From CAWGET01 sp963821715 (GTDB taxonomy: Bacteria > Bacteroidota > Ignavibacteria > Ignavibacteriales > Melioribacteraceae), in contig CAWGET010000006.1 of NCBI GenBank assembly GCA_963821715.1, forward strand, positions 248,001-312,000: 64,000 bases of DNA, given 5' to 3'. A program made the position numbers and the translations under genes. The first letter of the stretch is position 1, and the number at the start of each line of letters is the position of its first letter. A model generated the notes under the pieces. That model saw only the letters and a list, made by a program, of their open reading frames with translations. It was not told where the DNA came from and did no database searches. Below are positions 1-8,783 of the stretch, piece by piece.

Positions 1-547
1 GATAGAAAAAGTCATCCAATAAAAATGAAGTTGTGATACGGAAAGTTTTATCCATATTTACGGGGAATGAAAAATCAGAATCTATCCTGTCTTTTGTAAT
101 TTTGGAATTCAGCGGAATCAGATCTTCGAGCACAAAAAATTTTCCTTCCGCGTAAACAATCGATGTATCGAAAGCATCGGTTATGAAGAATCTCCATTTG
201 CCGGAAAAAGGAAAAGAAATATCTTTATTCGGATAAGAATCTTTGAAATGATAATCAGCTTCGGAAATTGTTACAGGAAGATTTCTATAGCTCAATTGTC
301 TCGCGATATTATAACCATAGTTTGTAAGAAAAACCGATTCGTAAGGTATCCAATTTTTATCGCAGAATCGGAAAACTATATTGAGATCGGGGGCTTCATC
401 GGTTTTAATATCAAATTCAATCGTAATTTCGTTTATCGGAAGCGCTATCGGATTACCTGTCTGGTAAGCTTTTAAACTTTTAATCTCAACTTCGGCGGCA
501 AATAACTGGACTGCAAGAAAGATGAAGAAAAAAATATTTTTTATCAT
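1..547 (-). CDS. T9SS plug-like protein (DUF5103 family), N-terminal part
   Basis: The reading frame begins at the ATG at 547 and runs off the window edge, giving about 182 residues with no stop. It opens with a signal peptide (a hydrophobic stretch ending LFAAEVEIKS). The mature part contains a beta-rich segment with the pattern FRFCDKNWIPYES, ADYHFKDSYPNKDISFPFSG and KWRFFITDAFD. This resembles the first domain of DUF5103 proteins, a family that includes the plug of the type IX translocon SprA. That is family resemblance from memory; the C-terminal half is outside the window. The T9SS cargo proteins at 12-20 kb make the role plausible. It lies downstream of the DUF4097 gene, separated from it by a terminator-like hairpin. 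Confidence 0.6.
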   Translation of the reverse strand, partial: MIKNIFFFIFLAVQLFAAEVEIKSLKAYQTGNPIALPINEITIEFDIKTDEAPDLNIVFRFCDKNWIPYESVFLTNYGYNIARQLSYRNLPVTISEADYHFKDSYPNKDISFPFSGKWRFFITDAFDTSIVYAEGKFFVLEDLIPLNSKITKDRIDSDFSFPVNMDKTFRITTSFLLDDFFY

Positions 548-631
548 TATCAGAAAATTTTCGGGTGAAAAATTTTTAATAATTAAAGTAATTAAATATT
601 TTTATACTTCCAATGAAGAAGCAAAAAGCAG

Positions 632-669
632 ACGGCGGAAATTTGATTTTCATCATCTCTTTCCGCCGT
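632..669 (-). terminator. Hairpin terminator after the DUF4097 gene
   Basis: A perfect 10-bp inverted repeat (ACGGCGGAAA at 632-641 and TTTCCGCCGT at 660-669) is followed on the minus strand by a short T-rich run (GCTTTTTGC). It sits between the stop of the DUF4097 gene and the plug-like gene, so the two are probably separate transcripts. Confidence 0.6.
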
Positions 670-682
670 TCTATCTAACTTC

Positions 683-1626
683 TTATCGTCTTAATTTCTC
701 ATCTTCCGTTCCTTTGGTTCTAACCGTAATATCTCCGCCGGATGTTTTCGCTCCGAAATCATTACCGCCGCCGTTAAATTTTCCCGTAAATCTTGATGAT
801 TTGATTTTACCTTCGATCGACGCGTTCGGGAAATCAACTTCGATATCGCCTCCGGATGTTTTGAATTCTACATCTGCTGTAAAATCGGATTCAAGAACAA
901 TATCAATATCACCGCCGGAAGTTGAGAGATAACCACCATAATTCTCTCCACGATAATCCAACTCTATATCACCTCCGGATGTTTTTGCTTCCAAGCTACC
1001 ATCGGCAGACATAATTTTGATATCTCCTCCCGAAGTTCCTGCAGAAATATCTCCTCTAACTTTTTGCAAAGTAATGTCACCACCTGATGTACTAACTTCG
1101 GCGTTTCCTTTAAACTCTCCAGTTCGATATCACCACCCGAAGTTTTCCCTTTTAATTCTCCGGTTAAATTCCTCAATTTAATATCGCCGCCCGAAGTATT
1201 AATTTCATTGTTCCCTTCAACGTCCGATACTAAAATATCGCCACCGCTCGTTTTTAATTTAAGATCAAATTTTTGCGGAACCAGTATTTCGTATTTTAGT
1301 TTTATGGAGTTGAACCAATTAAAAAATGAATTTGGTTTTTCGGCTTTTACTTCCACTCCTTCTTCCGTTTCCTCAAATTCGAAATGTACTTTATCTTCCG
1401 CTTTCCTGTTACCGTAAATTTTTACCGAAACTTTTTCTTCATTCCAGGTTCTTACCATAATATCGCCGGTAGGAGTATCCACAATTAATCTTTTTCCTGA
1501 ATCAACATTAAATTCTTTATCCTGCAAAAGTTTTTGCGCGGATAATTCAATTGATGAAAATATAATAACCGAGAAAAAAATAATAAAAAGATAAAAACTT
1601 TTTTTAGATGAGATTTTGGCAGCCAA
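683..1626 (-). pseudogene. DUF4097-type secreted beta-strand repeat protein, frameshifted
   Basis: This is a predicted exported beta-helix-like protein of the DUF4097 group. The upstream frame starts at 1626 with a signal peptide (FIIFFSVIIFSSIELSAQ) and reads a series of repeats centred on TSGGDI. Near 1110 the frame breaks. The repeat pattern resumes without loss in another frame (GNAEVSTSGGDITLQKVRG) and continues to the stop at 683. One extra T in the TTT run at about 1109-1111 would restore a single protein of about 313 residues. About eight near-identical [TS]SGGDI copies are present. The single homopolymer lesion could be a sequence error or a recent mutation. Function is unknown; members are often described as putative adhesins. 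Confidence 0.75.
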
Positions 1627-1750
1627 TTTTCAGTCTCCTTTTTTTTATTTAGACTGATATATTTTTTAAAGGTTGCACCAATTTCGGATTTTTTTTCAAT
1701 TCTCTTTGCAATTCTCTTTTTAAATTCTTTTTTGTAATATTATTTTAGAT

Positions 1751-2092
1751 ATGAAAATAGAAGAAAAAGAAAAAATAAAAAGTAAGATTGACGAAGAGCT
1801 GGAAATTCTTAAAGAATCGATAAAAGAACTGGAAAGACTCAATCAACCAATAGTTTCGGATTGCTCTCTTGGAAGCGAAGCGAGAACAAGTGCGCTTTTC
1901 GATCAGAATATTCACAGAGCAAACCTGCGCGCTGCACTCGTTAAAGCCGATCAGTTAAAAAAGACAATTGAGAAAATTGAGAAAGAGGATTTCGGTAAAT
2001 GTGAATTCTGCGGGGAAGAAATTGGTCTCAACCGCCTGTTGGCTATGCCTCAGACTAAAATCTGCATCAGCTGCGCAAATACAAAGACTTAA
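1751..2092 (+). CDS. DksA/TraR family zinc-finger protein
   Basis: A 113-residue protein with a long charged helical N-terminal half and a C-terminal four-cysteine zinc finger (C84, C87, C105, C108, with EFCGEEIG and LLAMPQTKICISC around them). This is the DksA/TraR C4 layout. DksA-type proteins enter the RNA polymerase secondary channel and modulate initiation with ppGpp. Whether this short member does so cannot be told here, and the usual DD-x-x-A tip motif is not obvious. It starts at ATG 1751, and the next gene begins four bases after its stop, so the two are likely co-transcribed. Confidence 0.85.
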   Translation: MKIEEKEKIKSKIDEELEILKESIKELERLNQPIVSDCSLGSEARTSALFDQNIHRANLRAALVKADQLKKTIEKIEKEDFGKCEFCGEEIGLNRLLAMPQTKICISCANTKT

Positions 2093-2095
2093 ATT

Positions 2096-3013
2096 ATGCC
2101 GAACACAATTGCTCATATAGCCGTAAACGGATTCGGTACTAAAGCAATTATAAAAAATGCCGATATTAAATGGATCTATTTCGGTATTATTATTCCGGAT
2201 TTCCCATGGATTATTCAACGATTCGTTTCAACTTTCTTCTCTTCCGTAAATATGTTCGATCTCAGGACTTATGCAATTATCCAGGCAACTTTTTTCTTCA
2301 GCTTAATTTTAAGTTTAGCATTCTCATTTTTTTCGAAGGATAATTGGAAGATTTTCCTAATTCTTTCGATGGGTGTTTTTTTTCATCTGCTTCTCGATTC
2401 TCTTCAAATTAAATGGGCAAACGGAGTTCACTTCCTTGCCCCATTCTCATGGAAAATGACGAGCTTCAATTTATTCTTTCCCGAGAATATCATTACATTC
2501 GTATTAATTCTAATAGGGATTATTTTTTACATTATTAATTGGAAAAAGAGCGTTAATTCCCCCTTGAATCTTGCGTTTTCATTCCGTCGAATATTTTTAT
2601 CCGCCACAGTTCTATTGGTTTATTTTATCCTTCCGCTGTTTTTATTTTCCGGTCCTTTATCTCAGGATAATCATTTTATTTCAACTATAAAAAACAAGAA
2701 TAAGCGAGCCGGGAAATATGTAGAATTCGATAGAGTGCGATATATAAAAGAAAATAACGAAGGATATATTTACCCTTATTTCAACGAGAAACTCTATCTG
2801 CAAAATTACGAGCATGACGGATTAGGAAAAATTTCGATTCGTGGAAAATTTATAGACGAAAAGAATATTAAAGTTATCGAATATCACGAACATTATGCTT
2901 TATGGCGCGATTCGCTTTCGTACATCGGAATAGTAATGATTTTGCTTGTTTGGATTTTCTCTGGGATTAATGAGCGTAGAGCTATTAATATTGGGAAAAG
3001 AGCAACAGGTTAA
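2096..3013 (+). CDS. YdjM-like membrane-bound metal-dependent hydrolase
   Basis: A 305-residue multi-pass membrane protein. The N-terminal PNTIAHIAVN, IIIPDFPW (D35), FFHLLLDSLQ (H97, D101) and HFLAPFSW match the histidine/aspartate pattern of the YdjM family of predicted membrane-bound metal-dependent hydrolases. The conserved H/D residues lie at membrane boundaries as expected. After five or so hydrophobic segments there is a soluble stretch (about residues 195-270) and a last membrane segment near residues 275-292. Substrate unknown. It probably shares a transcript with the DksA-like gene just upstream. Confidence 0.7.
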   Translation: MPNTIAHIAVNGFGTKAIIKNADIKWIYFGIIIPDFPWIIQRFVSTFFSSVNMFDLRTYAIIQATFFFSLILSLAFSFFSKDNWKIFLILSMGVFFHLLLDSLQIKWANGVHFLAPFSWKMTSFNLFFPENIITFVLILIGIIFYIINWKKSVNSPLNLAFSFRRIFLSATVLLVYFILPLFLFSGPLSQDNHFISTIKNKNKRAGKYVEFDRVRYIKENNEGYIYPYFNEKLYLQNYEHDGLGKISIRGKFIDEKNIKVIEYHEHYALWRDSLSYIGIVMILLVWIFSGINERRAINIGKRATG

Positions 3014-3084
3014 TTAAGCTAAAAATTTTGAAAGATAAGACGGAGAAGTCTAGTTTTTCAATCTTGTAATCTGGTAATGTTTTT

Positions 3085-3122
3085 ATAAAAACGGCTGAAA
3101 GAAAATTAATTCAATCAGCCGT
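3085..3122 (-). terminator. Terminator of the pnt operon
   Basis: Inverted repeat ACGGCTGA (3091-3098) / TCAGCCGT (3115-3122). Read on the minus strand it ends in GCCG followed by TTTTT. It lies 45 bases past the pntB stop and also faces the end of the plus-strand hydrolase gene. Confidence 0.6.
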
Positions 3123-3166
3123 AAATAAATTGTGGATTTTAAGGAAAATGAAATAAATATTAATTA

Positions 3167-4564
3167 TTACAAATCCTTTATCTCGTTTGTCAATTTCGTA
3201 ATCGCATCTTTTGCATCGCCAAAATACATTAAAGCGTTATCGGCGAAGAAAAGTTCGTTCTCAATACCCGCGTAACCCACATTAAGAGAACGTTTGTTGA
3301 TGATTACAGTTTTTGCGTAATCGGCGTTTAGGATCGGCATTCCGTAAATAGGACTGCTGGTATCGTGTCTTGCGGCCGGATTAACAACATCATTTGCGCC
3401 AATTATTAAAGCAACGTCAGTATTGTTAAAATCATCATTAATATCTTCGAGCGCGTAAAGTTTATCGTAATCAACATTAGCCTCGGCAAGAAGTACATTC
3501 ATATGTCCCGGCATTCTACCGGCAACCGGATGTATTGCAAATCTAACATTAATTCCCTTAGCTTCAAGCGCCGCCGCGAGTTCACGAACTGCGTGCTGAG
3601 CTTGTGCCACAGCCATTCCATAGCCTGGAACAATTACAACGCTACTGGCTGCGTCAAATATCATTGCCGCTTCTTCGGCGTCTACAGATTTAACATCACC
3701 TTGCGGAGCAGACGAGCCACCCTCTCCCGTAGGAGCGGAACCTGCTGAATCCCAACCTCCGAGCAGTACGTTCATTAAACTTCTGTTCATACCTCGGCAC
3801 ATAATAAGCGTAAGAATTATTCCCGACGCCCCGACTAAAGCTCCGGCAATAATCAGCATATTATTTTCCAAAACAAATCCTGTAGCCGAGGCCGCAATTC
3901 CGGAATAGGAATTGAGTAATGACACGGCAACCGGCATATCGGCTCCTCCGATAGGCAGAACCAATAAAACTCCTAACACCAGCGAAATAGCAATTATTAA
4001 TAAAGTGAGCGATGTAAGTTCCGGATTTATAACAACATAAATACCTGCGGCGATAACACCTAATAATAGCAACGCATTTATTGGATGTTGTCCAGGATAT
4101 TTAACTACTTTGCCCGTAACAATCCCCTGCAACTTTCCAAAGGCAATTAATGAACCCGTAAATGTAACAGAACCGATAAGAATACTAAGAATTATGGTTA
4201 CGGAAGTCGAGACTTCAAAACCCATTGTGGGATGATTTAAAATTTTGTAGTATTCAGAAGTAGCTACTAATGCAGAAGCTCCTCCTCCAAATCCGTTTAG
4301 AAGACCTACCATTTGCGGCATTCCGGTCATCTCAACTTTTGTAGCCATTAATACGCCAATCGCAGAACCAATCACTAATCCTATTATGATATACTCATAC
4401 GTCAATATATGTTGATCGAATAAAGTAATTACAACAGCCAGTAACATACCCAGCGAAGCGTACATATTCCCCTTTCTTGCAGTTTTTGGGGAACCCAAAT
4501 TTTTTATTCCGAAGATAAATAATACGGAAGATATTAGATAAACAATCAGTAAAACAGCTTGCAT
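3167..4564 (-). CDS. pntB: NAD(P) transhydrogenase subunit beta
   Basis: A 465-residue membrane subunit of proton-translocating transhydrogenase, which drives hydride transfer from NADH to NADP+ with the proton gradient. Roughly residues 1-270 are hydrophobic membrane helices (for example VEMTGMPQMVGLLNGFGGGA). The C-terminal domain binds NADP(H) and carries GYGMAVAQAQ, GRMPGHMNVLLAEA, IGANDVVNPAA and LNVGYAGIENELFF, all characteristic of PntB. Length is normal. It is the last gene of the three-gene operon, eight bases after the alpha-2 subunit gene. The start at 4564 fits the membrane-protein N-terminus MQAVLLIVYLISS. Confidence 0.97.
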   Translation of the reverse strand: MQAVLLIVYLISSVLFIFGIKNLGSPKTARKGNMYASLGMLLAVVITLFDQHILTYEYIIIGLVIGSAIGVLMATKVEMTGMPQMVGLLNGFGGGASALVATSEYYKILNHPTMGFEVSTSVTIILSILIGSVTFTGSLIAFGKLQGIVTGKVVKYPGQHPINALLLLGVIAAGIYVVINPELTSLTLLIIAISLVLGVLLVLPIGGADMPVAVSLLNSYSGIAASATGFVLENNMLIIAGALVGASGIILTLIMCRGMNRSLMNVLLGGWDSAGSAPTGEGGSSAPQGDVKSVDAEEAAMIFDAASSVVIVPGYGMAVAQAQHAVRELAAALEAKGINVRFAIHPVAGRMPGHMNVLLAEANVDYDKLYALEDINDDFNNTDVALIIGANDVVNPAARHDTSSPIYGMPILNADYAKTVIINKRSLNVGYAGIENELFFADNALMYFGDAKDAITKLTNEIKDL

Positions 4565-4572
4565 GTTTTAAC

Positions 4573-4857
4573 TCACTTTTTTTTGAACATTTTTAACATT
4601 CTGTCTGTAACTAAAAAGCCTCCTACCACGTTGATGGTGGCAAATATTATTGCCACTACGCCCAGGATTGTACTAATGGTGAATTCTTCTAATCCGGCGC
4701 TTAATAAAGCTCCGACAATCGTAATACCGGAAATAGCATTTGAACCTGACATTAGAGGCGTATGCAATGTGGGAGGAACTTTTGTTATCAGTTCAAAACC
4801 GACAAAGATTGCAAGCACAAATACATAGATATACATTAGGAGTGATAAACCTTCCAT
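4573..4857 (-). CDS. pntAB: NAD(P) transhydrogenase subunit alpha, membrane part
   Basis: A 94-residue protein with three predicted membrane helices and the conserved segment KVPPTLHTPLMSGSNAISGI, diagnostic for the transmembrane domain II part of transhydrogenase alpha. In Escherichia coli this is fused to the NAD-binding domain. Here it is a separate gene, the usual three-subunit arrangement in many bacteria. It lies 12 bases after pntAA and 8 before pntB. Confidence 0.96.
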   Translation of the reverse strand: MEGLSLLMYIYVFVLAIFVGFELITKVPPTLHTPLMSGSNAISGITIVGALLSAGLEEFTISTILGVVAIIFATINVVGGFLVTDRMLKMFKKK

Positions 4858-4869
4858 TATAATACCCTT

Positions 4870-5997
4870 TTATTTTAAAAATTCTTTGGTTCTTTCATGA
4901 ACTATTTCGCCATTTTTTGTTATTGTGGCGCCTTTCAATATCTCATCATCCGCATTCATATCGATCGATCCTTCTTTGCCGATATGTGTTAACAGGTTGT
5001 ACAAATTCTTTGAATACATTTCGCTCGCATGAACCGCTACCAGACTCGGTAGATTCGGTTCGCCGATAATTGTTACATTGTATTTCTTAACCGTCTCTCC
5101 GGCTTCGCTGATTTCGCAGTTACCGCCGAATTCCACAGCCATATCCAGTACAACCGATCCCGGTTTCATGTTCTTAACCATCTCTTCAGTAACGAGAATC
5201 GGTGCTTTTTTGCCTGGAACCAACGCAGTTGTAATTACAATGTCAGCTTCGGTTACATGTTTGAAGATGAGTTCTTTCTGTTTCTTCAAAAATTCTTCAG
5301 ACGCTTCCTTAGCATACCCACCTTCGTCCTGCATCGATTCATCGGTTTCAACTTCGATAAATCTTCCGCCCAAACTCTGAACTTCTTCTTTAACCTGCGG
5401 ACGAATATCGGAAACTTCTACAACGGCACCAAGTCTTTTTGCCGTTCCAAGAGCTTGAAGACCTGCAACTCCCGCACCCATAATAACCACACGTGCCGGA
5501 GATATTGTACCGGCTGCGGTCATCATCAGCGGGAAGATTTTTCCCAAATAATTTGCAGAAAGTAATACGGATTTGTAACCTGATAAGTTCGCCTGTGAAC
5601 TTAAGGCATCCATTTTTTGAGCTAATGTTGTTCTCGGAATTGCATCCATCGAAATAACATTCAATTTTTTTTGAGCTGCTTTCTGTGCAACTTCCGGATA
5701 ATGAAGAGAATAAAAGAAAGCGATAACTATTTTACCTTCTTTTATTAATTCAAATTCTTCTTCGGTTGGCCGCTGAACTTTCAAAATTATATCAGCAGAA
5801 TCAAATAATTCCTGAACTCCGTCGTAAATCTTGGCTCCTGCTTCCTCATAAGCGGAAGTTTTAAACCCTGCGCTTAAACCGGCATCTTTTTCTACGTGTA
5901 TTTCAAATCCGGTTTTTTGAAGCTTCTTTACCGTGTCTGGTATTAGACTTACTCGGTTTTCTCCTGGTCTGGTTTCTTTTGGGACTGCAATTATCAC
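4870..5997 (-). CDS. pntAA: NAD(P) transhydrogenase subunit alpha, NAD-binding part
   Basis: A 375-residue cytosolic NAD(H)-binding domain I of transhydrogenase, related to alanine dehydrogenase. Landmarks are VPKETRPGENRVSLIP at the N-terminus, the Rossmann motif GAGVAGLQALGTAKRLGA (174 on), SDIRP near 200, and PGKKAPILVTEEMV with MKPGSVVLDMA toward the C-terminus. It starts at a GTG (5997) behind GGAGAAG. It is the first gene of the operon and is divergent from a TetR gene across 176 bases containing an operator-like repeat, so TetR control of NADPH supply is a reasonable guess. Confidence 0.96.
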   Translation of the reverse strand: MIIAVPKETRPGENRVSLIPDTVKKLQKTGFEIHVEKDAGLSAGFKTSAYEEAGAKIYDGVQELFDSADIILKVQRPTEEEFELIKEGKIVIAFFYSLHYPEVAQKAAQKKLNVISMDAIPRTTLAQKMDALSSQANLSGYKSVLLSANYLGKIFPLMMTAAGTISPARVVIMGAGVAGLQALGTAKRLGAVVEVSDIRPQVKEEVQSLGGRFIEVETDESMQDEGGYAKEASEEFLKKQKELIFKHVTEADIVITTALVPGKKAPILVTEEMVKNMKPGSVVLDMAVEFGGNCEISEAGETVKKYNVTIIGEPNLPSLVAVHASEMYSKNLYNLLTHIGKEGSIDMNADDEILKGATITKNGEIVHERTKEFLK

Positions 5998-6127
5998 TTA
6001 TTTCTTCTCCCGATTGGATTAAAAATATAAGCCTCAAATTAAAACTTAAGTATCTTTTAGTCAACTTTTATTTATTGTTTTAAGAAATAATATTTTTTCA
6101 TCTTGAAAAATTCAGCCAAAATTTTTA

Positions 6128-6165
6128 TTTATGAATAATGATTCAAAAATAATATTTATTCATAA
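6128..6165. promoter_or_regulatory. Operator-like inverted repeat between pntAA and tetR
   Basis: A perfect 10-bp inverted repeat, TTATGAATAA (6129-6138) and TTATTCATAA (6156-6165), lies 8 bases before the TetR start codon. A shorter dyad TGAAT-AATG-ATTCA (6132-6145) is nested in it. TGAAT/ATTCA dyads are common in operators of fatty-acid-type TetR regulators. Its position next to the divergent TetR gene suggests autoregulation and perhaps control of pnt. Binding itself is inferred. Confidence 0.5.
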
Positions 6166-6173
6166 GGTAAATT

Positions 6174-6767
6174 GTGAGAAAGAAAGAAGGTAATAAACAG
6201 GAAGCTATTCTGGAAGCTGCAATTGTAGTTTTTGCTCAGCAGGGATTTCATAAAGCAAAAATATCAAGGATAGCCGACGAAGCGGGAGTTGCCGTTGGAA
6301 GCATCTATTTGTATTTCAAAAATAAGGAAGAGATTCTCTTGAATATTTTTGATAATATTTGGAAACGGTTATACGAAGAAATTAATGAATTATCGATTAA
6401 TAAAAATCTAAATCCAGATAAGATAATAACAAAAATTATGGATCTCTTTTTCGATATTCTTTCCGATAATCCTGCAAAGACGCTTGTATTTATAAACGAG
6501 CAGAATCATCTGCTGCAGAATAACTTTAATAATTTTACTCCTTATTACGAAAAGTTTTGGAGTAAAGCGGAAAAAATTTTTAACGAAGGTAAAAAGCAGA
6601 ATATATTTAATAAAGATTTGAACTACTTGGTTTTCAGATTTTATATATTCGGAGCGTTGCGAAATTTGCTTCACGGTTGGGTTCAAAATCCCAAAAAATT
6701 TCCATTGCTGACAATTAGAAAGAATGTGATTAATCTGGTGAGCAACGGAATTCTAGTTAAAAAGTAA
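6174..6767 (+). CDS. TetR/AcrR family transcriptional regulator
   Basis: A 197-residue regulator. The N-terminal helix-turn-helix reads ILEAAIVVFAQQGFHKAKIS then RIADEAGVAVGSIYLYFKNK (about residues 12-51), the classic TetR DNA-binding pattern. The C-terminal part is helical and divergent, as expected for the ligand-binding domain. It starts at a GTG (6174); the ribosome site is weak (AAGG), and the operator-like repeat overlaps the leader, which fits tight self-repression. It is divergent from the transhydrogenase operon. The ligand is unknown. Confidence 0.92.
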   Translation: MRKKEGNKQEAILEAAIVVFAQQGFHKAKISRIADEAGVAVGSIYLYFKNKEEILLNIFDNIWKRLYEEINELSINKNLNPDKIITKIMDLFFDILSDNPAKTLVFINEQNHLLQNNFNNFTPYYEKFWSKAEKIFNEGKKQNIFNKDLNYLVFRFYIFGALRNLLHGWVQNPKKFPLLTIRKNVINLVSNGILVKK

Positions 6768-6905
6768 TGAGCTGAAACCGCGCTTTTTTTATCTAGTTTA
6801 GATACTATTTGTTATAAGTAAGTTTGTCATAATTAAGTAATCTTAGTTAAGCTATCAACTTGAAGGAGGAGATATAAGAATATTCTCAATTGAAAATTTT
6901 ATTTA

Positions 6906-7475
6906 TTAGAGCTCAAGCAAATCCTTTTTCAATTTCATCGCTTTAATGCAAAAATCTATATGCTCTTCTAAGGGAATGCCTAATTCCTCCGCGCCGTTAA
7001 GTATATCTTCCCTGCTCACAGCTCGCGCAAATGCTTTATCTTTCAATTTCTTTTTAACGGATTTAACTTTTACTTCATCAATCGATTTACTTGGACGAAC
7101 GAGTGTAACAGCGGTAATAAATCCGGCTAGTTCATCACAGGCATAAAGCGTTTTTGCCAGCTTTGTATCGCGGGGAATGTTTGTATAATCCGCGTGCGAT
7201 AAAATCGCCTTTCTGAAATTTTCATCGAATCCTTTTTCTTCTAGAATTTCCGAACCTTTATATGGATGTTCTTCAGCAGTCGGAAATTTCTCATAATCAA
7301 AATCGTGAAGAAGTGCAGCGTTTCCCCAATATTCCACATCCTCACCAAATTTTTTGGCATAAGCCCTTACGCAGGCTTCAACGGCATAAGCGTGTTTTAG
7401 CAGGCTGTCGCTCTTTGTATATTCTTTTAGAATTGATAAACAATAATCTCTGTTTTGTTCTCTGTTTTCCGACAT
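6906..7475 (-). CDS. HD domain hydrolase
   Basis: A 189-residue HD-superfamily protein. The metal and catalytic ligands can be placed: H28, the H57-D58 pair in ALLHDFDYEKF, H70 in EEHPYKG, H94 in LSHADY and D114 in YACDELAGFI. Such proteins hydrolyse phosphomonoesters or phosphodiesters of nucleotides; the substrate here is unknown. It is last in a probable three-gene unit with the ferredoxin-like gene and nth, eleven bases after nth. Confidence 0.85.
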   Translation of the reverse strand: MSENREQNRDYCLSILKEYTKSDSLLKHAYAVEACVRAYAKKFGEDVEYWGNAALLHDFDYEKFPTAEEHPYKGSEILEEKGFDENFRKAILSHADYTNIPRDTKLAKTLYACDELAGFITAVTLVRPSKSIDEVKVKSVKKKLKDKAFARAVSREDILNGAEELGIPLEEHIDFCIKAMKLKKDLLEL

Positions 7476-7486
7476 AAATTCTCCTT

Positions 7487-8137
7487 CTATTCTTTTGCGT
7501 TCGGATCGAAACTAGGACACAATTTACCAACCACACAAGACAAACATTTAGGTCTTCGAGCAATACAAATATTTCTTCCATGGGTAGCCAGTAGATGCGA
7601 GCCTTTAATCCAGTAATTTTCCGGCAATAATTCTTTCAATCTGAATTCGATTTTGGTTGGATCTTTTGTCTCTACAAAGCCGAGTAAATTTGATAAACGT
7701 ATAACATGCGTGTCAACCGCGATAGCCGGAACACCAAATGCATTCCCGGCAACAACCGAAGCAGTTTTGCGTCCTACACCAGGCAGTTTTGTCAGTTCCT
7801 CAAAATCGTTCGGTACTTTTCCTTTATGCTTGTCAATTAATTCCGTACAACAGTTTCTAATGCTCTTTGTTTTTTGTCGATAAAAACCTGTGGAAAAAAT
7901 ATCTTTTTCCAATTCTTCCGCCGGTACATCCAAAAAATCTTTAGGTTTCTTATATTTTTTGAAGAGATCTTTAGTAACTATATTTACGCGGGCGTCTGTA
8001 CTCTGAGCGGAAAGAATAGTCGCGATTAATAATTGAAACGGTGAATTAAAATCCAAAGCTGATTTGACATCGGGATATTCGAGAAGGAGAAGATCAAAAA
8101 TTTTCTTCGCACGTTTTTTTTCTTTTTGATCAGACAT
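7487..8137 (-). CDS. nth: Endonuclease III (DNA glycosylase/AP lyase)
   Basis: A 216-residue base-excision repair enzyme removing oxidised pyrimidines. The helix-hairpin-helix LPGVGRKTASVV holds catalytic K124, and IAVDTHVIRL holds catalytic D142. The C-terminal [4Fe-4S] ligands C191, C198, C201 and C207 follow the C-x6-C-x2-C-x5-C spacing. Length is typical. Its start overlaps the last eight bases of the upstream ferredoxin-like gene, implying translational coupling. Confidence 0.97.
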   Translation of the reverse strand: MSDQKEKKRAKKIFDLLLLEYPDVKSALDFNSPFQLLIATILSAQSTDARVNIVTKDLFKKYKKPKDFLDVPAEELEKDIFSTGFYRQKTKSIRNCCTELIDKHKGKVPNDFEELTKLPGVGRKTASVVAGNAFGVPAIAVDTHVIRLSNLLGFVETKDPTKIEFRLKELLPENYWIKGSHLLATHGRNICIARRPKCLSCVVGKLCPSFDPNAKE

Positions 8138-8462
8138 TTTGATTAAATCTTTTATCCTTAATTCTCAATCTTTCAACCGGGCGGTTGTTGATTATATGTT
8201 CCTGAATGATTTCTTCTACGTCTTTAACAGAAACTTCGCCATACCAAACTTGTTCCGGATAAACAACAATTGTGGGGCCAAATTCGCAAGCATCTAAACA
8301 TCCTGCACTGTTTGCCCTTACTTGGGTCTGAATGCCAAGTTCCTTTAGTCGCTTTTTGAATTGTGCTTTTATCCCGGAAGAATTTTTTCGTCCGCAGCTT
8401 TCCCGCGGATGATCCTCTTTCCGAATGTTCTCGCAGATGAAAATATGTTTGTTAAATCTCAT
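8130..8462 (-). CDS. Thioredoxin-like [2Fe-2S] ferredoxin
   Basis: A 110-residue protein of the thioredoxin-fold ferredoxin group. The four ligand cysteines are C10 (HIFICEN), C23 (ESCGRK) and C55/C59 (SAGCLDACEFGP). The family pattern is a cysteine pair spaced about a dozen residues near the start and C-x3-C in the middle. IVVYPEQVWYGEVSVKDVEEII is the conserved C-terminal strand and helix, with a GP-x-(I/V)VVYP motif. The electron partner is unknown. It leads the unit with nth and the HD hydrolase and lies 109 bases after a tRNA gene on the same strand. Confidence 0.88.
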   Translation of the reverse strand: MRFNKHIFICENIRKEDHPRESCGRKNSSGIKAQFKKRLKELGIQTQVRANSAGCLDACEFGPTIVVYPEQVWYGEVSVKDVEEIIQEHIINNRPVERLRIKDKRFNQNV

Positions 8463-8571
8463 TAATAGAATGAAGGTTAAAGGTCAAAAGTCATACGTTA
8501 AATATTGATACAAACTTTTAATTCTTTTTTGCAATTCTTTATTGTAATTCATCTTTGCAATGTTTTAAGAG

Positions 8572-8645
8572 TAGCGCGTACGGGATTCGAACCCGTGATC
8601 TTCGCCTTGAGAGGGCGATGTCCTAAACCGCTAGACGAACGCGCC
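8572..8645 (-). tRNA. tRNA-Glu (anticodon CTC)
   Basis: Minus-strand cloverleaf: acceptor GGCGCGT paired with ACGCGCT (one G-U), D-arm with TCTAGCGGTTTAGGAC, anticodon stem TCGCC/GGCGA around the loop CTCTCAA, and T-arm GGGTTCGAATCCC. The anticodon is CTC, reading GAG. The CCA end is not encoded. The molecule is 74 bases including the discriminator A. Confidence 0.93.
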
Positions 8646-8713
8646 GTATCTTTCTTTATTAAATTAAAATTTATTGCATAAAATTCAAAAGAAAATAATA
8701 AATGAACAAAAAC

Positions 8714-8753
8714 GGAACCTGGTTCATTTTAATGCGTCTTAAGGAGTGAACCA
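8714..8753. promoter_or_regulatory. Inverted repeat upstream of the HEAT-repeat gene
   Basis: TGGTTCA (8720-8726) and TGAACCA (8747-8753) form a perfect 7-bp inverted repeat, and the first arm is itself part of the small palindrome GAACC-T-GGTTC (8715-8725). It lies 30 bases before the start codon of the exported HEAT-repeat protein. It may be an operator or an RNA hairpin; no family is recognised. Confidence 0.3.
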
Positions 8754-8783
8754 ATTATAATAACTTAATCTTTGGGGGCAAAG

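Noticed and set aside
522..932. A plus-strand frame opposite the DUF4097 gene
   Set aside because: It is the antisense of the TSGGDI repeats (SPPDVF-type words) and has no coding features of its own.
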